From: Beijerinckiaceae bacterium
GTDB taxonomy: Bacteria > Bacteroidota > Bacteroidia > Chitinophagales > Chitinophagaceae
Assembly (NCBI GenBank): GCA_903970475.1
Contig: CAJCIQ010000060.1
Span: forward strand, 1 to 38,558
Length of the DNA stretch: 38,558 nucleotides
Direction of reading: 5' to 3'
Part shown: positions 26,497 to 35,039 of the stretch, one piece after another
How positions within the stretch are numbered: the first letter of the stretch is position 1
Layout: each line of letters begins with the position of its first letter
Made by a program: the position numbers and the translations under genes
Notes under the pieces: model-generated
The model's input: only the letters and a program-made list of their open reading frames with translations
What the model was told of the DNA's origin: nothing
The model's database searches: none

Positions 26497-27606
26497 ATGA
26501 AGCGAATATTGTTTGTAGGAAATACCAGTTGGAGCATGTATAATTTCCGATTGGGTATTTTCAAAATGTTAAGGGAGAAGGGATTCGAAATCCTGGTATC
26601 GGCCCCTGTGGATGACACTACGGATCTGATTCGACAGGAGGGGTTTGCTTTTTACCCTATGGTCATAGATAACAAGGGTACATCCATAGTTAACGATGCT
26701 AAATTGTTAATCGATTACTTTAAACTGTACAAATCCCTAAAACCTGACCTGATTTTTCACTATACTATGAAGCCGAATATCTATGGTACCATGGCTGCTA
26801 AACTGGCGGCTACACCTAGCATTTCGGTGGTAACCGGAGCTGGATATTCGTTTATGAGCAAAAACTGGCTTTCTTATCTGGTAAAGCAGTTATTGCGCGT
26901 GTCATTTTCATTTGCTCGGCGGGTTTGGTTCCTTAATCACGATGATCTTGATTTCTTTTCCGGACTGGGCATAGTGAAGCGGGAAAAGGTGGACATACTT
27001 CCCGGGGAAGGGATCGATACGGATTACTTCAATACTGTAGATACGGGCTCGGGTAAGCAGGAGTTCACATTTTTATTTCTGGGGAGACTCCTTTGGGATA
27101 AGGGGGTAGGAGAATACGTGGAGGCGTCGAGGATTTTGAAGTCTCAGAACAGACAGATTACTTGCGCGGTTCTGGGCTTTTTGGATGTGGCCAATCCCAG
27201 CGCCATACCTTCTGAGACTGTTAGTCAATGGCAGGAAGAGGGGCTGATTCAATACCTGGGCTCAACTTCTGATGTTAAAACATTCATCTTAGGTGCTGAT
27301 TGTGTCGTTTTGCCCTCTTACAGGGAGGGTATTCCACGCTCCCTCATGGAAGCTGCCAGTCTCAAACGTCCGGTAATTGCTACCGACACTGTGGGTTGCA
27401 GGGATGTGGTCGAAGATGGAGTTACGGGATATCTGGTGCAAGTCAAAGATAGTCAGGGACTGGCTGTGAAAATGGATCAGATGCTTTCTTTACCCTATCC
27501 TCAGCGCCAGGATATGGGAGATCGGGGTCGTCAGAAGATGATTCGTGAATTTGACCAGACAATCGTTATCGGAACATATCTAAAAATCCTTAATTCGCTT
27601 ACTTAA
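26497..27606 (+). CDS. Family 4 glycosyltransferase
   Basis: This retaining GT-B enzyme of 369 aa resembles the PglA/WbpT-like group that extends undecaprenyl-linked sugars. Evidence includes FVGNTSWSMYNFRLG at the N-terminus, PDLIFHYTMKPNIYG, SVVTGAGYSF, LPGEGIDTDYF, FLGRLLWDKGVGEY, and the donor-site SYREGIPRSLMEAAS, which holds the EX7E motif. FLNHDDLDFF is also usual in this group. It begins a unit after the beta-helix gene and ends ahead of an apparent intrinsic terminator (27621-27642). Sugar specificity is not deducible. Confidence 0.9.
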   Translation: MKRILFVGNTSWSMYNFRLGIFKMLREKGFEILVSAPVDDTTDLIRQEGFAFYPMVIDNKGTSIVNDAKLLIDYFKLYKSLKPDLIFHYTMKPNIYGTMAAKLAATPSISVVTGAGYSFMSKNWLSYLVKQLLRVSFSFARRVWFLNHDDLDFFSGLGIVKREKVDILPGEGIDTDYFNTVDTGSGKQEFTFLFLGRLLWDKGVGEYVEASRILKSQNRQITCAVLGFLDVANPSAIPSETVSQWQEEGLIQYLGSTSDVKTFILGADCVVLPSYREGIPRSLMEAASLKRPVIATDTVGCRDVVEDGVTGYLVQVKDSQGLAVKMDQMLSLPYPQRQDMGDRGRQKMIREFDQTIVIGTYLKILNSLT

Positions 27607-27620
27607 CCGTTTTTTAACCT

Positions 27621-27642
27621 GTTGGTGGCCAGCGTTTTTTTT
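27621..27642 (+). terminator. Intrinsic terminator after the GT4 gene
   Basis: GTTGG (27621-27625) pairs with CCAGC (27629-27633), including one G-T pair, around TGG, and is followed by G and eight T residues (27635-27642). The stem is short but the T-run is long. It begins 14 bases after the GT4 stop and precedes the sialidase gene. Confidence 0.55.
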
Positions 27643-27685
27643 GTAATGACGTATTCTTGAGTGCGATTTCATCAACGAGAACAAA

Positions 27686-28858
27686 ATGCGCAGTACGTTT
27701 ACCCTGTTTACACTTCTGCTTACCCTTTTATTGTGGTCAAGTTGCCGTAAAGGCCAGGCTTCCAGCTCCCTTGGCTCGGATGCGTCTACAGATGGAGGTG
27801 GAAAAACCACTGTTACTTTATTCAAATCAGGTACTCTCGGCATAAATACATTTAGGATTCCAGCGCTGGCAGTAGCCAACGATGGGACCATTATAGCAGT
27901 TTGCGATGCCAGGGTCACCAGTGCAAACGACCTCCCCAACGAGATACATACGGTGATGCGGAGGAGTACTGATAACGGGATTTCCTGGTCGCCTCTTACC
28001 ACCCTGGTCGCCTATCCGGGAAAACAGGGTACAGGTGATCCTTCTTTATTAGTAGACCGATCTACCGGTATGGTCTGGTTATTTGTTAATTATGGACCTA
28101 CGGGGATTGGAGACTTAAATTCCAGCCCTGGTTATGGAGATAATACCATACATACATTGGCGATTTATTCCGAAGACGAAGGTAAGACCTGGTCTTCGCC
28201 CATCGACATAACCCGTTCCGTTAAGGACAGTGCATGGGCTTCTATCATTTCTTCTCCAGGCCATGGTATTCAGCTAAAGGATGGAACTCTTGTGCAGCCT
28301 GCCTATTACAGACTACCTGGAAGCACTACCTTCAATTCTTTTTTCTTCTATAGCAAAGATGATGGGATAACTTGGAGCCGTTGTGCCGGACATGTGAATA
28401 ATTCGGGTGAGAATATGCTATTGCAACAGCGTTCAGGAGAATTAATGATGAGTGCCCGAAATTATGCCGGTCAAAAATGCAGAGCTTTTATTCAAACCGC
28501 TGATCTGGGGAGAAGCTGGTCAGCTCCCAGGTTTGCAGCGGCACTCCCTGATCCTAATTGTGAAGCGAGTTTTATCCGTTTAAAAAACGCCGTATTAGGA
28601 TCGGATACCTCCATGGTTGCCTTTTCCAATCCAGCTGATCCACTTAAAAGGGATAGCCTGACTATCAGGCTAAGCGCAGATGAAGGAAATACCTGGAAGT
28701 ATTCCAGACTACTTTATGCGGAGGATTGTGGGTACTCAGATCTCAGTCTATTGCAGGACAGTACCATAGGTATCCTTTACGAAGCCGGAAATTTACTGAG
28801 TGGAACCCTTGAAGTGAATTTTAGTAAAATTTCCATGTCTTGGATAAAGACTCCCTGA
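27686..28858 (+). CDS. Exo-alpha-sialidase, GH33, probable lipoprotein
   Basis: This enzyme would release terminal sialic or related nonulosonic acids from glycans. A hydrophobic N-terminus ends in a possible lipidation site at Cys20 (LLLWSSC). The GH33 set appears complete: FRIP with Arg57, Asp82 as acid/base, Arg258 and Arg328 as the other triad arginines, Glu293 and Tyr350 as nucleophile pair. Four Asp-boxes of the SxDxGxxW type (Trp101, Trp169, Trp230, Trp337) and a weaker one (Trp278) mark the six-bladed propeller. Residue roles are by alignment from memory. 390 aa, compact, no carbohydrate-binding module. It lies between a GT4 and fcl, in a locus that also makes a nonulosonic acid. No clear promoter is seen. 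Confidence 0.9.
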   Translation: MRSTFTLFTLLLTLLLWSSCRKGQASSSLGSDASTDGGGKTTVTLFKSGTLGINTFRIPALAVANDGTIIAVCDARVTSANDLPNEIHTVMRRSTDNGISWSPLTTLVAYPGKQGTGDPSLLVDRSTGMVWLFVNYGPTGIGDLNSSPGYGDNTIHTLAIYSEDEGKTWSSPIDITRSVKDSAWASIISSPGHGIQLKDGTLVQPAYYRLPGSTTFNSFFFYSKDDGITWSRCAGHVNNSGENMLLQQRSGELMMSARNYAGQKCRAFIQTADLGRSWSAPRFAAALPDPNCEASFIRLKNAVLGSDTSMVAFSNPADPLKRDSLTIRLSADEGNTWKYSRLLYAEDCGYSDLSLLQDSTIGILYEAGNLLSGTLEVNFSKISMSWIKTP

Positions 28859-29015
28859 TTTAAGGGGCTAAGGCATACTTATAGAAATAATTGAAAGATA
28901 TTCTATATTTTATACATAATAAATATATATAATAATATTTCCCTTTCCACGCTTGATTTCCTATTTATAATGTAGGATTACACATGTTGCATTAACTTGT
29001 TGTTCTCTTATCATA

Positions 29016-29023
29016 TATTTTTG
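29016..29023 (+). promoter_or_regulatory. Candidate -7 element just ahead of fcl
   Basis: TATTTTTG matches TAnnTTTG but ends only eight bases before the ATG at 29032, which would give an almost leaderless mRNA. Two TTG triplets lie nearby (28997-29002), but their spacing is short. The 173-bp gap 28859-29031 is very A/T-rich and otherwise shows nothing clear. Confidence 0.3.
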
Positions 29024-29031
29024 TGACCTAT

Positions 29032-29964
29032 ATGGAAAAAGAAGCCAAAATCTTTGTCGCCGGCCATAAGGGTATGGTTGGTTCTGCTATTGTAAGAAAA
29101 TTGAAAAAGGAAGGATTTAACAATCTCATTGTTAGGTCTTCCTCCGAATTGGATTTGCGTAATCAGGAGTCGGTTAAAGGTTTCTTTCAGGAACAAAAGC
29201 CTGATTATGTATTCCTCGCAGCCGCCAAAGTAGGTGGTATCATAGCCAATAATTCATATAGGGCTGACTTCATTTATGAAAATCTCGCTATCCAGAACAA
29301 TGTGATCCATTACGCCAAGGAAGCAGGCGTTAAGAAGTTGATGTTTCTTGGATCTTCCTGTATTTACCCCAAATTGGCGCCTCAGCCTTTAAAGGAGGAG
29401 TATTTGTTGACTGGTCCCCTGGAACCAACCAATGAGCCTTACGCTATTGCTAAAATTGCGGGCATCAAAATGTGCGATGCCTACAGGGACCAATATGGTT
29501 GCAATTTTGTGTCTGTAATGCCTACAAATTTGTATGGCCCCAATGATAATTATGATCTCCAAAAGTCTCATGTCTTACCTGCGTTGTTGAGGAAATTTCA
29601 TGAAGCAAAAGAACAGGGAAAGGATGTGGTTGAGGTATGGGGATCAGGAACTCCCCTTAGGGAATTTTTGCATGTGGATGACCTGGCCGACGCCTGCGTG
29701 TACCTGATGCAAACCTATAATGAACCTGGGTTGGTAAATATTGGAGTTGGAGAAGACATCAGCATCAAAGACCTGGCCCTGCTGGTGAAAGACATTGTTG
29801 GATTTGAAGGTGAGCTTCACTTCGATGCTACCAAACCAGACGGCACCCCCAGGAAATTAATGGATGTCTCCAAATTACATGGTCTGGGTTGGAAAGCCCG
29901 GATTGGTTTGCGCCAGGGGATCACAGAAGTTTATCGTCAGCATTTTATTACGGAAACCGTATAG
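29032..29964 (+). CDS. fcl: GDP-L-fucose synthase
   Basis: This bifunctional 3,5-epimerase/4-reductase converts GDP-4-keto-6-deoxy-D-mannose to GDP-L-fucose using NADPH. N-terminal [18 protein letters not shown], then [17 protein letters not shown] (catalytic Ser and Cys region), and NEPYAIAK with Tyr137/Lys141 are diagnostic. 310 aa is normal length. The ATG at 29032 is chosen over a GTG at 29023, which would add three residues and overlap a possible -7 box. GDP-mannose dehydratase (gmd), which supplies its substrate, is not in this window. The phosphatase gene begins 3 bp after its stop. Confidence 0.95.
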   Translation: MEKEAKIFVAGHKGMVGSAIVRKLKKEGFNNLIVRSSSELDLRNQESVKGFFQEQKPDYVFLAAAKVGGIIANNSYRADFIYENLAIQNNVIHYAKEAGVKKLMFLGSSCIYPKLAPQPLKEEYLLTGPLEPTNEPYAIAKIAGIKMCDAYRDQYGCNFVSVMPTNLYGPNDNYDLQKSHVLPALLRKFHEAKEQGKDVVEVWGSGTPLREFLHVDDLADACVYLMQTYNEPGLVNIGVGEDISIKDLALLVKDIVGFEGELHFDATKPDGTPRKLMDVSKLHGLGWKARIGLRQGITEVYRQHFITETV

Positions 29965-29967
29965 CCG

Positions 29968-30714
29968 ATGTTTGGCCTGCTTAAATCAAAGTCTAAACAA
30001 CAATCCGTATTCCCCTTTGTTGTGGACATGCACTCCCATCTTTTGCCGGGAGTTGACGACGGATCTCCGGATGTGGAAACATCTTTGTCCCTTATTGAAT
30101 CCTTATATGATTGTGGGTTTAGGGAATTAATCACCACTCCGCATATCTATAAAGATTTGTATCCGAACACCCGGGATACACTGTCGGTTGCATACCAGGA
30201 ATTACCAAAGCAGCTGAATGCGCAAGGGGATATAAGCTTACGCTTTGCCGCAGAGTATTTCCTGGACGAGCATGTGGAGGAGTTGATTAAAAGTGGACAG
30301 CCTTTGCTGACCATTTATGATAACTGGGTGTTGACGGAAATATCTTTTGTGCAGGCCCCTATTGACCTGGACAACCGTTTATTCGACCTCCAGGTCGCTG
30401 GATACAAACCCATCATGGCCCATCCTGAGCGTTATGCCTATTGGCATCAGCAAAAGCAGTCCTACCATGAATTAAAGGAGAGGGGTGTTATGCTGCAGGT
30501 AAACTTACTTTCATTAACGGGGTATTATGGCCGCCAAGTAGCAGAAGCCGCCCGTTATTTGGTAAAAGAGGGGTTGGTGGATCTGGTTGGTACAGATTGC
30601 CATCATCACAGGCATGCTACTACCATTTGGAGGGAGTCGGGGGCCATTTTAAAATTATTGGATCCGCTGCTTAAAAAGGATAGGTTGCTGAACATGCAGT
30701 TACAAAAGAATTAA
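29968..30714 (+). CDS. PHP-family tyrosine phosphatase, CpsB/YwqE-like
   Basis: The product is a metal-dependent protein-tyrosine phosphatase of the CpsB/CapC/YwqE family, which dephosphorylates BY-kinases of polysaccharide export. PHP metal ligands are visible: DMHSHLLPGVDDG near residue 21, TTPHIYKDLYP, PIMAHPERYAY and DLVGTDCHHH close to the C-terminus. 248 aa is the family norm. It is cytoplasmic and adjoins fcl in the polysaccharide locus. No BY-kinase is visible in the window and the Wzz at 2745 lacks that domain, so its target must be encoded elsewhere or be a different protein. Confidence 0.9.
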   Translation: MFGLLKSKSKQQSVFPFVVDMHSHLLPGVDDGSPDVETSLSLIESLYDCGFRELITTPHIYKDLYPNTRDTLSVAYQELPKQLNAQGDISLRFAAEYFLDEHVEELIKSGQPLLTIYDNWVLTEISFVQAPIDLDNRLFDLQVAGYKPIMAHPERYAYWHQQKQSYHELKERGVMLQVNLLSLTGYYGRQVAEAARYLVKEGLVDLVGTDCHHHRHATTIWRESGAILKLLDPLLKKDRLLNMQLQKN

Positions 30715-30730
30715 TTTCTATAATACACGT

Positions 30731-31225
30731 ATGCAACAAGTAGTATTGGTTGATGAACAGGATCAGGAGGTAGGAGTGATGGAGAAGATGGAGGCTCATA
30801 AAAAAGCCCTGCTGCACAGGGCTTTCAGTGTATTTATTTTCAATTCGAAAGGGGAAATGTTGCTCCAGCAAAGGGCTAAAATAAAATATCATTCAGGCGG
30901 ATTGTGGACAAACGCTTGTTGTTCCCATCCAGGGCCAGGAGAAACCGTCCTTGATGCAGCCCGAAAAAGATTAAAGGAAGAAATGGGCTTTACCACCCAT
31001 CTCCACAAGGCCTTTGATTTTGTCTACAAAACCACCTTTGACAATGGGCTCACGGAATACGAGTACGATCATGTACTGACGGGGACCTACGATGGAGAAA
31101 TACATCCTGATTCCGAAGAAGTGGAGGACTATTGTTTCCTATCTATGGAGGACCTGTTAACTTCGTTGAATACCCATCCGGACCGCTATACAGAATGGTT
31201 CAAAATAGCTTTGGCCAGGTTTTGA
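30731..31225 (+). CDS. idi: Isopentenyl-diphosphate delta-isomerase, type 1
   Basis: This Nudix-fold enzyme interconverts IPP and DMAPP for isoprenoid synthesis, including undecaprenyl phosphate. At 164 aa it shows TNACCSHP with the catalytic Cys (residues 60-67, Cys63/Cys64), the Nudix-like segment AARKRLKEEMGF, and EYEYDHV with the metal/proton-transfer Glu residues. It starts 16 bp after the phosphatase gene and may be cotranscribed with it. It converges on the MarR gene, with only one base between the two stop codons. Confidence 0.94.
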   Translation: MQQVVLVDEQDQEVGVMEKMEAHKKALLHRAFSVFIFNSKGEMLLQQRAKIKYHSGGLWTNACCSHPGPGETVLDAARKRLKEEMGFTTHLHKAFDFVYKTTFDNGLTEYEYDHVLTGTYDGEIHPDSEEVEDYCFLSMEDLLTSLNTHPDRYTEWFKIALARF

Positions 31226-31226
31226 G

Positions 31227-31739
31227 TTATCCTTTTTTGGTCTTGGCGCCCTTCGTCGTTTTCTTGCCAATCGGATTGTCGAATACCACCAGGAAATTCT
31301 TCATGAACTTAGTCATGTTAAGCTTTTCCCTTTCTTCGAATCCGCTCAGTAACCAATCGTTATATTGATTCCTGTGTTTTTCAAGTCTTTTAACTACTCT
31401 TTGCCCTTCTGCGGATAACTTAAGTCTTTTTCTCCTTCTGTCCAGATTGTCTGCGACCTGGATGACGAGCTTTTTGCCAATCAACACATTTACCAAATTG
31501 GTAATATTCGCCCTGGAGGTATGGAGCGCTTCGGCCAGTTCTTTAGCCATTAATGGCTTTTCCTGTTTATTATTTTGCAGGTAGGACATATTGTCGTCGC
31601 CTGCAAGGTGCAATAGGATGACCCATTGTTGGGTAGTAATGCCTTCCGGTTTGCCCACCTTGTCCCCGATCGCCCTGAGTCTGTCGGCAACTTCCAAAAA
31701 CTGGTGAATAAGTGTGGCGTTCGTGTTCTGCTGTATCAT
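31227..31739 (-). CDS. MarR-family transcriptional regulator
   Basis: This 170-aa winged-helix dimeric repressor type protein has an N-terminal dimerisation helix (LIHQFLEVADRL), ITTQQWVILLHLAG, recognition-helix region MAKELAEALHTSRANITNLVNVL, and wing DRRRKRLKLSAEGQRV. The C-terminus is a Lys/Thr-rich tail (GKKTTKGAKTKKG) that is not part of the core fold. Its target is not evident. It lies between idi (convergent) and tRNA-Arg; the 81-bp upstream stretch (31740-31820) has no clear promoter match, so it may be read from the tRNA side. Confidence 0.9.
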   Translation of the reverse strand: MIQQNTNATLIHQFLEVADRLRAIGDKVGKPEGITTQQWVILLHLAGDDNMSYLQNNKQEKPLMAKELAEALHTSRANITNLVNVLIGKKLVIQVADNLDRRRKRLKLSAEGQRVVKRLEKHRNQYNDWLLSGFEEREKLNMTKFMKNFLVVFDNPIGKKTTKGAKTKKG

Positions 31740-31820
31740 CGCTGGTTAAATTTTTCGGATTTTGGAAACTTAAAGATACCCGAGGTGTTAGACAGGCGCA
31801 GAAGGTGTAAAAAGAGATCG

Positions 31821-31892
31821 TGGTCCTGTCAGGAATCGAACCTGAATCTTGAGCTTCGGAGGCTCACGTACTATCCATTGTACGACAAGACC
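31821..31892 (-). tRNA. tRNA-Arg (anticodon CCG)
   Basis: On the - strand a full cloverleaf can be drawn. The acceptor stem GGTCTTG pairs with CAGGACC (one G-T pair), with discriminator A. The D stem is GTAC/GTAC, the anticodon stem TGAGC/GCTCA encloses loop CTCCGAA, and the T arm is TCAGG-TTCGATT-CCTGA. The anticodon CCG (plus-strand CGG at 31857-31859) reads Arg codon CGG. CCA is not encoded. A short T-run follows about 8 bases downstream (plus-strand A-run 31809-31813). Confidence 0.95.
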
Positions 31893-32027
31893 ATTCTTCA
31901 GATTCCGGGATCTATTTTTATTCCTTGTACTCCAAAAGGTTATACAAAGAGTATCTCTCAATAAGCAGAAGCGACGCGAAAATAGGGAATTCGCTTCAAT
32001 AGCATCTCCGCTATTTGACGGAAGGGC

Positions 32028-32035
32028 CAAATTTA
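32028..32035 (-). promoter_or_regulatory. Candidate -7 element upstream of tRNA-Arg
   Basis: On the - strand TAAATTTG matches TAnnTTTG. A TTTG (minus strand, 32062-32059) lies 23 bases upstream, slightly longer than the usual spacing. It is about 135 bases ahead of the tRNA, in the gap 31893-32050, which contains no gene. Confidence 0.4.
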
Positions 32036-32050
32036 TTTTGTATTCCCTGT

Positions 32051-32629
32051 TTACTTTCCAAATGCCACAATATTGCTCCCGAATATTTTCACTGCTATAG
32101 CCAGTAGGATCACACCAAAAAATTTACGAATGGCAATTAGTCCTCCTTTGCCTAGAAGGCGCTCCAGGTAGGACAGAGATTTTAACACCATGTAAACAAT
32201 TAGGAGGTTGATCAAAATGCCTACCAGTATGTTGTATTTGTCGAAATTGGCTTTCAGCGACATGATGGTCGTAAGGGTTCCCGATCCTGCGATTAGCGGA
32301 AAGGCAATAGGGACAATGGTGCCGGATTTCACATCCCCCTCGCTTTTAAAGAACTCCAGCCCCAGTACCATTTCCAGCCCCAGCAAAAAGATGACTATAG
32401 AGCCTCCCACTGCAAAGCTATGGATGTCCACGCCTAGGATGGATAGGAATTGAGGACCGGCAAAGAAGAACAGGATCATTAATGCTCCGGAAACGAGTGT
32501 TGCCCTCAACTCCTGTATCCCCCCCATTTTTATTTTAAAGGAAATGAGCAAAGGGATGGATCCCAGGATATCGATCACGGCAAAGAGCGTAAAGGTTACG
32601 GTGAGAATCTCCTTAATATTCAATGTCAT
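32051..32629 (-). CDS. MarC-family inner-membrane protein
   Basis: This 192-aa protein of the MarC (UPF0056) family has about six transmembrane helices. Segments such as FTLFAVIDILGSIPLLISF, FAVGGSIVIFLLGLEMVLG and PIAFPLIAGSGTLTTIMSL match the family pattern. Function is unknown, despite the historical link to multiple antibiotic resistance. The ATG at 32629 is chosen over a GTG at 32632. The 126-bp gap to the PP-loop gene (32630-32755) holds no obvious gene or strong terminator. Confidence 0.88.
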   Translation of the reverse strand: MTLNIKEILTVTFTLFAVIDILGSIPLLISFKIKMGGIQELRATLVSGALMILFFFAGPQFLSILGVDIHSFAVGGSIVIFLLGLEMVLGLEFFKSEGDVKSGTIVPIAFPLIAGSGTLTTIMSLKANFDKYNILVGILINLLIVYMVLKSLSYLERLLGKGGLIAIRKFFGVILLAIAVKIFGSNIVAFGK

Positions 32630-32755
32630 CACTGAATTTACAATAATCGGAGATTCCTGCGGCCAATTTCCTTGTCAAGTTTCCGTCCAGGTTTTTATTG
32701 TTCAGGGATCAATGTTATCCCATGGAATCCGTGGTTACCGCACTTACAACTGCAT

Positions 32756-33475
32756 CTAGTGAGCGGGTAGCAGGTCACAAAAATAGAAGCTTGAATCCGG
32801 ATAATTGTCGTGGGGATAAGTCCTTTGAACGACTTCTCCCTGTTGAAAAGGAACCGGATAGGTAAAAAGGGGGCCATCGAATACGAAAGAATGAAATTCG
32901 CCATTTTCACCGCAAGGGTCTACCCCTGGTGGTAGATCATCCAACAAAGATTGATCAATGAGGCGACCGGCAAAGGATTGGTCTAACTTAGATGCATCTA
33001 CGGCCACCAGTATGGCCTTAAATCCACGGCTGATAAAGTCCCGGACCAAATCTTTGCTGTTCCTTTTCCAAAGGGGAAATAAGGCTTCCCATCCAAGCTT
33101 TGCCAGGGCTGTTTCCCTATAGGTCCTTAAATCCTCCAAAAAAATATCCCCAAAAATCCCCGTTTGGATACCCTGATCTTTCAGGGTCAGCAAAGCTGCT
33201 TCCATCTGTTGGTTATAGGCATCCATACCAAGGAGGGAAGGGAGGTATATTTTATAGAGGGGTATACCGATAGATTCAGACTGGACCTCCAATAAAGTCT
33301 CCCTTACCCCATGCATACTGATACGGCGATACTCCTCACTCAGGGTTGTAAGTAAGTAACGGACTTCCAGAATGCCATCAGAGACGGTGGACCAAAGGGC
33401 CATGGTAGAATCCTTTCCTCCACTCCAATTAAATACGACGGGTTTCATAGAAGGATCAAAGATCTTCGAAAACAT
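32756..33475 (-). CDS. Dph6-like ATP-pyrophosphatase (PP-loop, diphthine-ammonia ligase family)
   Basis: The PP-loop signature FNWSGGKDSTMALWS lies at about residues 15-29, and the C-terminal part has GVDPCGENGEFHSFVFDGP, the hallmark of the diphthine-ammonia ligase (Dph6/MJ0570-related) family. Bacteria lack diphthamide, so the bacterial substrate is unknown; adenylation of a carboxylate followed by amide formation is the family expectation. 239 aa. The ATG at 33475 is listed, but the ATG at 33448 begins MKPVVFNWSGGKDS and may be the true start. It is divergent from TolC across 78 bp. Confidence 0.88.
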   Translation of the reverse strand: MFSKIFDPSMKPVVFNWSGGKDSTMALWSTVSDGILEVRYLLTTLSEEYRRISMHGVRETLLEVQSESIGIPLYKIYLPSLLGMDAYNQQMEAALLTLKDQGIQTGIFGDIFLEDLRTYRETALAKLGWEALFPLWKRNSKDLVRDFISRGFKAILVAVDASKLDQSFAGRLIDQSLLDDLPPGVDPCGENGEFHSFVFDGPLFTYPVPFQQGEVVQRTYPHDNYPDSSFYFCDLLPAH

Positions 33476-33541
33476 GAATGAACAGGCATGAATACCAAAA
33501 AAAAGCCACCTTCAATAATATTTATCATAATTTAATGAACT

Positions 33542-33549
33542 TATTTTTG
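33542..33549 (+). promoter_or_regulatory. Candidate -7 element next to the TolC start
   Basis: TATTTTTG matches TAnnTTTG and ends four bases before the ATG at 33554. If used, the mRNA would be leaderless or start inside the gene. No -33 TTTG is found at suitable distance, so it may be chance in an A/T-rich gap. Confidence 0.25.
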
Positions 33550-33553
33550 CTCT

Positions 33554-35011
33554 ATGAGGGAACTCAGGTTTGTTTGTAGCCTTATTGCTTTCTCTGCCCT
33601 ATATGTCAACCTGCATGCCCAGGAACGTTGGTCCCTACGGAAATGTGTAGAATATGCGATGGCCAATAATGTATCAGTGAGGCAGGCTGATATTGATGCC
33701 AGAACCGCCCAGTTGACTTACCAGCAAAGTAAAGCGGCCCAATACGGGCAGTTGTCTTTCACTACGGGTTTGGGATTGAGTTTTGGCTATTCTGTTGACC
33801 CTGCCACCAACCTTTTCGTAGCCACTGATTTCTTATCTCAAAGTTATACGTTGCAGGCTGCGGCCAACTTATTCAATTGGTTCAGCCAAAGGCGGCAAAT
33901 AGAATCCAATCGATTCAGTTACCTGGCTCAAAAAACGAATATCGACAAGGTTCGCAATGACGTTGCGTTGAATGTTTCTGCGGCCTATTTACAGGCGCTG
34001 GAGGCAAGGGAGCAGATTCATGTTAATCAGACTCAGGTGCAGTTGTCCATTGATGAATTGAATAATACACGTAAACTGGTGGATGCGGGGGCCCAACCGG
34101 AATTGAATTCGGCGGAACTGGAGGCTCAACTGGCAACCGATAGTGCTACGCTGATAGGAGCCCAGGCAACCTACGATCAGGATATATTGCAGCTAAAAGC
34201 TACCCTAAGCCTGGATGCGGCCATTCCCTTTGAACTGGATACACCTAATGTGGAGTCTATCCCGGTTGAACCTTTGGGAGAATTGCAACCTGATATGGTC
34301 TATGGTATGGCAGAAAAAAGTTTTCCTCAATCCCAACTCAATGAATACCGTATTCAGGCCGCAGATAAGGCATACCAGTCCATGAAGGCGCAGCTCTATC
34401 CTACGGTTCAGATCTATGGTAGCCTGGGGGACCGGTTTTCCAATACCTTGCAGCAACCTGGTAATTATAAACTAACCGGCCTTGACACCACCAGTTACTT
34501 TGTGAATAATAATGGGGTGCCCAACCCGGTACTGTCTCCGAATTATTCCTATACCTATACCAAAAACAGTTTTAGCCAACTATGGCAAGGGTACTGGAAT
34601 CAGCTCGATCAGAATTTCGGACAGCAGATAGGCCTGCAATTGAATGTGCCCATATTCAATGGACTTACCGCCAGGACCAATGTGAAGAAAGCGCAGTTGA
34701 ATATCCGTTCTGCCAACCTTCAAAAGGAGAGCGACCTGTTGACGTTGAAACAGAATGTATACCAGGCTTATTCAGCGGCTGTGGCTGCCCTTCAGAAATT
34801 CCAGGCCAACCAGAAGGCATTGTTTACAGCAGACCGGTCCTACCAATTGGCTTCCAAACGCTATGAAGTCGGGTTACTCAATACCATTGATTACATTACA
34901 AACCAGAATAACCTGTATAAAGCGAAAATCAACCTGCTTGCCGCTCAATACGATTATGTGTTTAAGATGAAAGTACTTGAGTTTTATAAGGGCCTGGGCG
35001 TAAGGCTATAA
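33554..35011 (+). CDS. TolC-family outer-membrane efflux protein
   Basis: This outer-membrane channel of tripartite export systems, 485 aa, has an N-terminal signal peptide (about residues 1-22, ending HAQ). The mature protein starts RWSLRKCVEYAMANNVSVRQADID, the usual outer-membrane-factor beginning, then two helical OEP repeats with Gln/Ala-rich coiled coils (for example AAYLQALEAREQIHVNQTQV and YRIQAADKAYQSMKAQLYPT) and GLQLNVPIFNGLTART. A Tyr/Asn-rich insert near residues 310-350 is common in Bacteroidota members. It precedes the adaptor gene by 28 bp, forming a pair. Confidence 0.92.
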   Translation: MRELRFVCSLIAFSALYVNLHAQERWSLRKCVEYAMANNVSVRQADIDARTAQLTYQQSKAAQYGQLSFTTGLGLSFGYSVDPATNLFVATDFLSQSYTLQAAANLFNWFSQRRQIESNRFSYLAQKTNIDKVRNDVALNVSAAYLQALEAREQIHVNQTQVQLSIDELNNTRKLVDAGAQPELNSAELEAQLATDSATLIGAQATYDQDILQLKATLSLDAAIPFELDTPNVESIPVEPLGELQPDMVYGMAEKSFPQSQLNEYRIQAADKAYQSMKAQLYPTVQIYGSLGDRFSNTLQQPGNYKLTGLDTTSYFVNNNGVPNPVLSPNYSYTYTKNSFSQLWQGYWNQLDQNFGQQIGLQLNVPIFNGLTARTNVKKAQLNIRSANLQKESDLLTLKQNVYQAYSAAVAALQKFQANQKALFTADRSYQLASKRYEVGLLNTIDYITNQNNLYKAKINLLAAQYDYVFKMKVLEFYKGLGVRL

Positions 35012-35039
35012 CCTGCTACCACTGACTAAACTTTATCCA

